This document shows, in pieces, positions 62,214 to 64,000 of a DNA stretch of 64,000 nt. The stretch's first letter is position 1. Each line of letters starts with the position of its first letter. The position numbers and the translations under genes are program-made. Location of the stretch: NCBI GenBank assembly GCA_032252755.1, contig JAVUPY010000067.1, forward strand, positions 62,001 through 126,000. The letters run 5' to 3'. This stretch comes from Terriglobia bacterium. Its GTDB lineage: Bacteria > Acidobacteriota > Terriglobia > Terriglobales > Acidobacteriaceae. Under the pieces are notes generated by a model. The model was not told where the DNA came from. It saw nothing but the letters and a program-made list of their open reading frames with translations, and ran no database searches.

Positions 62214-63596
62214 CTATACGCCTGTCGTGAGCGGAAATTCGCGACGAACGAACTCCATGGCTTCTTCTTTCGACTGCACGCGCCCTTCCAACTGTGCATC
62301 CTCAACGGCGCTCAATATCTCCTTGAAGCGCGGTCCCTGTTCGTAGCCGGCGGCGAGCAGGTCGTGCCCGTCGATGAGAAGTGTCGGGCGAACCTGCTCG
62401 GGTTCGAGTTGTGCCATCTTCTCCCGGGTGTAGCAGTAGAGGTCAAGAATGCCGTGGCTGCCGAGGCAATCGATGCGATGGAGTTCAAGGTGCTCGTCGA
62501 ACCGGGGGAGCCGGATGAAGCGCTTGAAAGTTGACTCCTTCATGTTTTTCACGTCCGCAAAGCGCAGATGATTCGCGACCAGCGCCATGATCTGCGCGAT
62601 GTCATCATTCGACATGCGAAAGCGATGACCTATGGCTTCGGCCATGCGAGTGCCCACTTCGACATGGTTGTCGAAGCGAATCCGGTCCGGCGCGATACGA
62701 AACGTCGGCGGCTTCCCGACGTCATGCAACAGCGCTCCCCACGCGAGAGTGCGCGACGCTCCGGGTTTCAACATGCCGAGGAGCAATAGGGTGTGGATCC
62801 AGACGTCGCCCTCGGGATGGAATTGCGGTGGCTGTTCCACACCCTTCATTTTTTCGACTTCCGGCAGAACCTCATGCAGCAGGCCGGAGCTGTCGAGCAG
62901 TTCGAAGGCGCGCCGCGCGTGGCCTTCGGTGAGCATCTTGGTGATTTCGTCGCGCTGGCGCTCGTGGCTTACATGGAGGATCTCCGGTGCGAGTCGACGA
63001 ATGGCCGCGAAGGCCTCAGCATCAATTTTGTATTCGAATCGGGCGGCAAATCGAACGGCGCGCATCATGCGCAGCTTGTCTTCGCGAAAACGACGCTCGG
63101 GATCGCCGATCGTCCGCACCAGGTGTCGCTGGAGATCTTGCTGGCCACCGACGTAGTCGAGCACGTGCTGGCCATCTAGCGGATCGAGCATCAGCCCGTT
63201 AATGGTGAAATCCCGGCGCTGGACATCTTCGCGTGGGTCGGCGGAATATCGCACGGCATCCGGGTGGCGCCCGTCGGAGTACGCGCCATCGCTGCGGAAC
63301 GTCGCGACCTCGATCACCTTGGGATGCTCAGCCGTCAATTCCTCACCCTCCGCGGCCCCACCGTCCACTCCGACGGCACGGAACGGCACTAGCACGACCC
63401 CGAACTGCGCGCCGACGGCGTAAGTTTGCGGGAAAATACGCATTACCTGATCCGGCGTGGCGTCGGTCGAAACGTCGAAGTCAGCGGGATCGCGGCCGAG
63501 CAGCAGGTCACGCACGCACCCGCCGACGAAGTAGGCCTGGTGCCCCTGCGAGCGCAGGGTACGGACGACCTCGGTGGCGGCGCGGCGAGCGAGCAT
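62214..63596 (-). CDS. cca: CCA-adding tRNA nucleotidyltransferase / poly(A)-polymerase-family enzyme
   Basis: This ~460-aa class II nucleotidyltransferase shows FVGGCVRDLLLGRDPADFDV near residue 24 (GG and DxD catalytic motifs), RDFTINGLMLDPLDG near 130, REDKLRMMRAVRFAARFEYK near 170, and an HD domain (ALLHDVGKPPTF near 285). It adds or repairs the 3' CCA of tRNA. The frame extends to 63656 through a palindromic repeat; ATG 63596 (MLARRAATEVVRTL) is the sensible start. The HD domain suggests additional phosphohydrolase activity, as in proteobacterial CCA enzymes. It heads a minus-strand run with the YbhB-like gene. Confidence 0.92.
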   Translation of the reverse strand: MLARRAATEVVRTLRSQGHQAYFVGGCVRDLLLGRDPADFDVSTDATPDQVMRIFPQTYAVGAQFGVVLVPFRAVGVDGGAAEGEELTAEHPKVIEVATFRSDGAYSDGRHPDAVRYSADPREDVQRRDFTINGLMLDPLDGQHVLDYVGGQQDLQRHLVRTIGDPERRFREDKLRMMRAVRFAARFEYKIDAEAFAAIRRLAPEILHVSHERQRDEITKMLTEGHARRAFELLDSSGLLHEVLPEVEKMKGVEQPPQFHPEGDVWIHTLLLLGMLKPGASRTLAWGALLHDVGKPPTFRIAPDRIRFDNHVEVGTRMAEAIGHRFRMSNDDIAQIMALVANHLRFADVKNMKESTFKRFIRLPRFDEHLELHRIDCLGSHGILDLYCYTREKMAQLEPEQVRPTLLIDGHDLLAAGYEQGPRFKEILSAVEDAQLEGRVQSKEEAMEFVRREFPLTTGV

Positions 63597-63605
63597 AGGT
63601 CTTAT

Positions 63606-63685
63606 GGTACCGGGTGCCGGGTACCCGGTGCCAGCAGTGAGACGCAGCTTCAACACCCGGTACCCGCAACCCGGTGCCCGGTACC
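63606..63685. repeat. large inverted repeat GGTACCGGG-x-x-CCGGGT between cca and tsaD
   Basis: A 17-nt arm at 63606-63622 and its near-exact inverse at 63669-63685 differ at two positions that can form G-U pairs. Internal ACCCGGTGCC/ACACCCGGTACCC copies fill the ~46-nt loop. The element occupies almost the whole divergent promoter gap, so it may affect expression of both genes; it is also typical of REP-like elements. Confidence 0.65.
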
Positions 63686-63711
63686 TCTTGTAAGATGAAT
63701 GTGAGCCTGAA

Positions 63712-64000
63712 ATGTCTACGCCCTACATCCTTGCTATCGAGAGTTCCTGCGACGAAACTTCAGCTGCCGTAGTGCGCGGCGGCGAGGAACTGATCTCGAA
63801 CGTCGTTGCTTCGCAGATCGCGACTCATAAGCCTTACGGCGGGGTTGTCCCGGAGCTTGCCTCGCGCGAGCACCTGCGGAATATCGTTCCGGTGGTCCGC
63901 CAGGCCTTGCAGGAGGCGGGCAAGAGGCCCGAGGAGATCGATGCAATCGCGGTCACGCGCGGCCCGGGGCTGGCCGGAGCGTTGCTTGTTGGCGTCAGCT
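63712..64000 (+). CDS. tsaD: tRNA N6-adenosine threonylcarbamoyltransferase, N-terminal part (cut by window edge)
   Basis: The first 96 codons are open to the window end. They begin [20 protein letters not shown], the TsaD/Kae1 signature, followed by [20 protein letters not shown] with [12 protein letters not shown], and [19 protein letters not shown]. TsaD transfers threonylcarbamoyl to A37 of ANN-decoding tRNAs. The iron-binding His and ATP site lie beyond the window. It is divergent from cca across the inverted repeat. Confidence 0.93.
   Translation, partial: MSTPYILAIESSCDETSAAVVRGGEELISNVVASQIATHKPYGGVVPELASREHLRNIVPVVRQALQEAGKRPEEIDAIAVTRGPGLAGALLVGVS

Overview
The window looks like part of an Acidobacteriota chromosome (Terriglobia/Koribacter-like). 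The reasons are three 'VWFA-related Acidobacterial domain' proteins at 56.4-60.3 kb, a relic of the LPLNGRNF-type TonB receptor that is greatly expanded in this phylum, a PEP-CTERM surface protein beside FemAB-like and exosortase-type glycosyltransferase genes, a solitary MglA-type GTPase, and dense high-GC coding with frequent 1-4 bp start/stop overlaps. This assignment is inference from gene families; there is no rRNA and I saw no tRNA.

Region 1 (1-26.4 kb) is an accessory surface-polysaccharide and secondary-metabolite block. From the left it holds four glycosyltransferases (one cut by the window edge), an exosortase-type FemAB-like protein, a decayed flippase relic, an FkbM methyltransferase, and two large paralogous exported proteins of unknown family (640 and 1169 aa; the larger is a predicted lipoprotein with an IPT domain and five Ig-like repeats). 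Next come a LuxR-type regulator with a degenerate receiver and a 2389-aa one-protein NRPS (acyl-AMP ligase, carrier, two condensation domains, adenylation, carrier, thioesterase with a Cys nucleophile). The NRPS is translationally coupled to an Sfp-type phosphopantetheinyl transferase. Then follow a small PEP-CTERM protein with thioester-domain-like Cys and Gln motifs behind a sigma-54-like promoter, relics of two broken genes, an intact flippase, a kinase-like protein and a Zn-ribbon methyltransferase. Together these could build, export and anchor a surface polymer and its associated proteins, plus one small acylated-amino-acid-type metabolite.

Region 2 (27.1-32.7 kb) is a corrinoid-dependent methyl-transfer set: a B12-binding protein, a non-pyrrolysine MttB-family methyltransferase, a UroD-like methyltransferase on the opposite strand, and a sodium:solute symporter divergent from it. 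It probably demethylates a quaternary amine or similar compound.

Region 3 (32.7-64 kb) is ordinary, dense chromosome. It has exported M3 and S9 peptidases, RmuC, a CAP-domain protein, two paralogous small membrane proteins, a glycosyltransferase/PIG-L deacetylase pair, DapD, a dicarboxylate-type symporter, EcsC, two tandem FtsX/MacB-type permeases without an ATPase, YjbQ, RNase J, a hydrolase, a PLP dehydratase, an RluA pseudouridine synthase, the VWFA trio, an MglA-like GTPase, a YbhB-like protein with two plausible starts, CCA-adding enzyme and the start of tsaD. Several intergenic gaps carry short palindromic or REP-like repeats. No CRISPR array, prophage or intact insertion sequence was seen.
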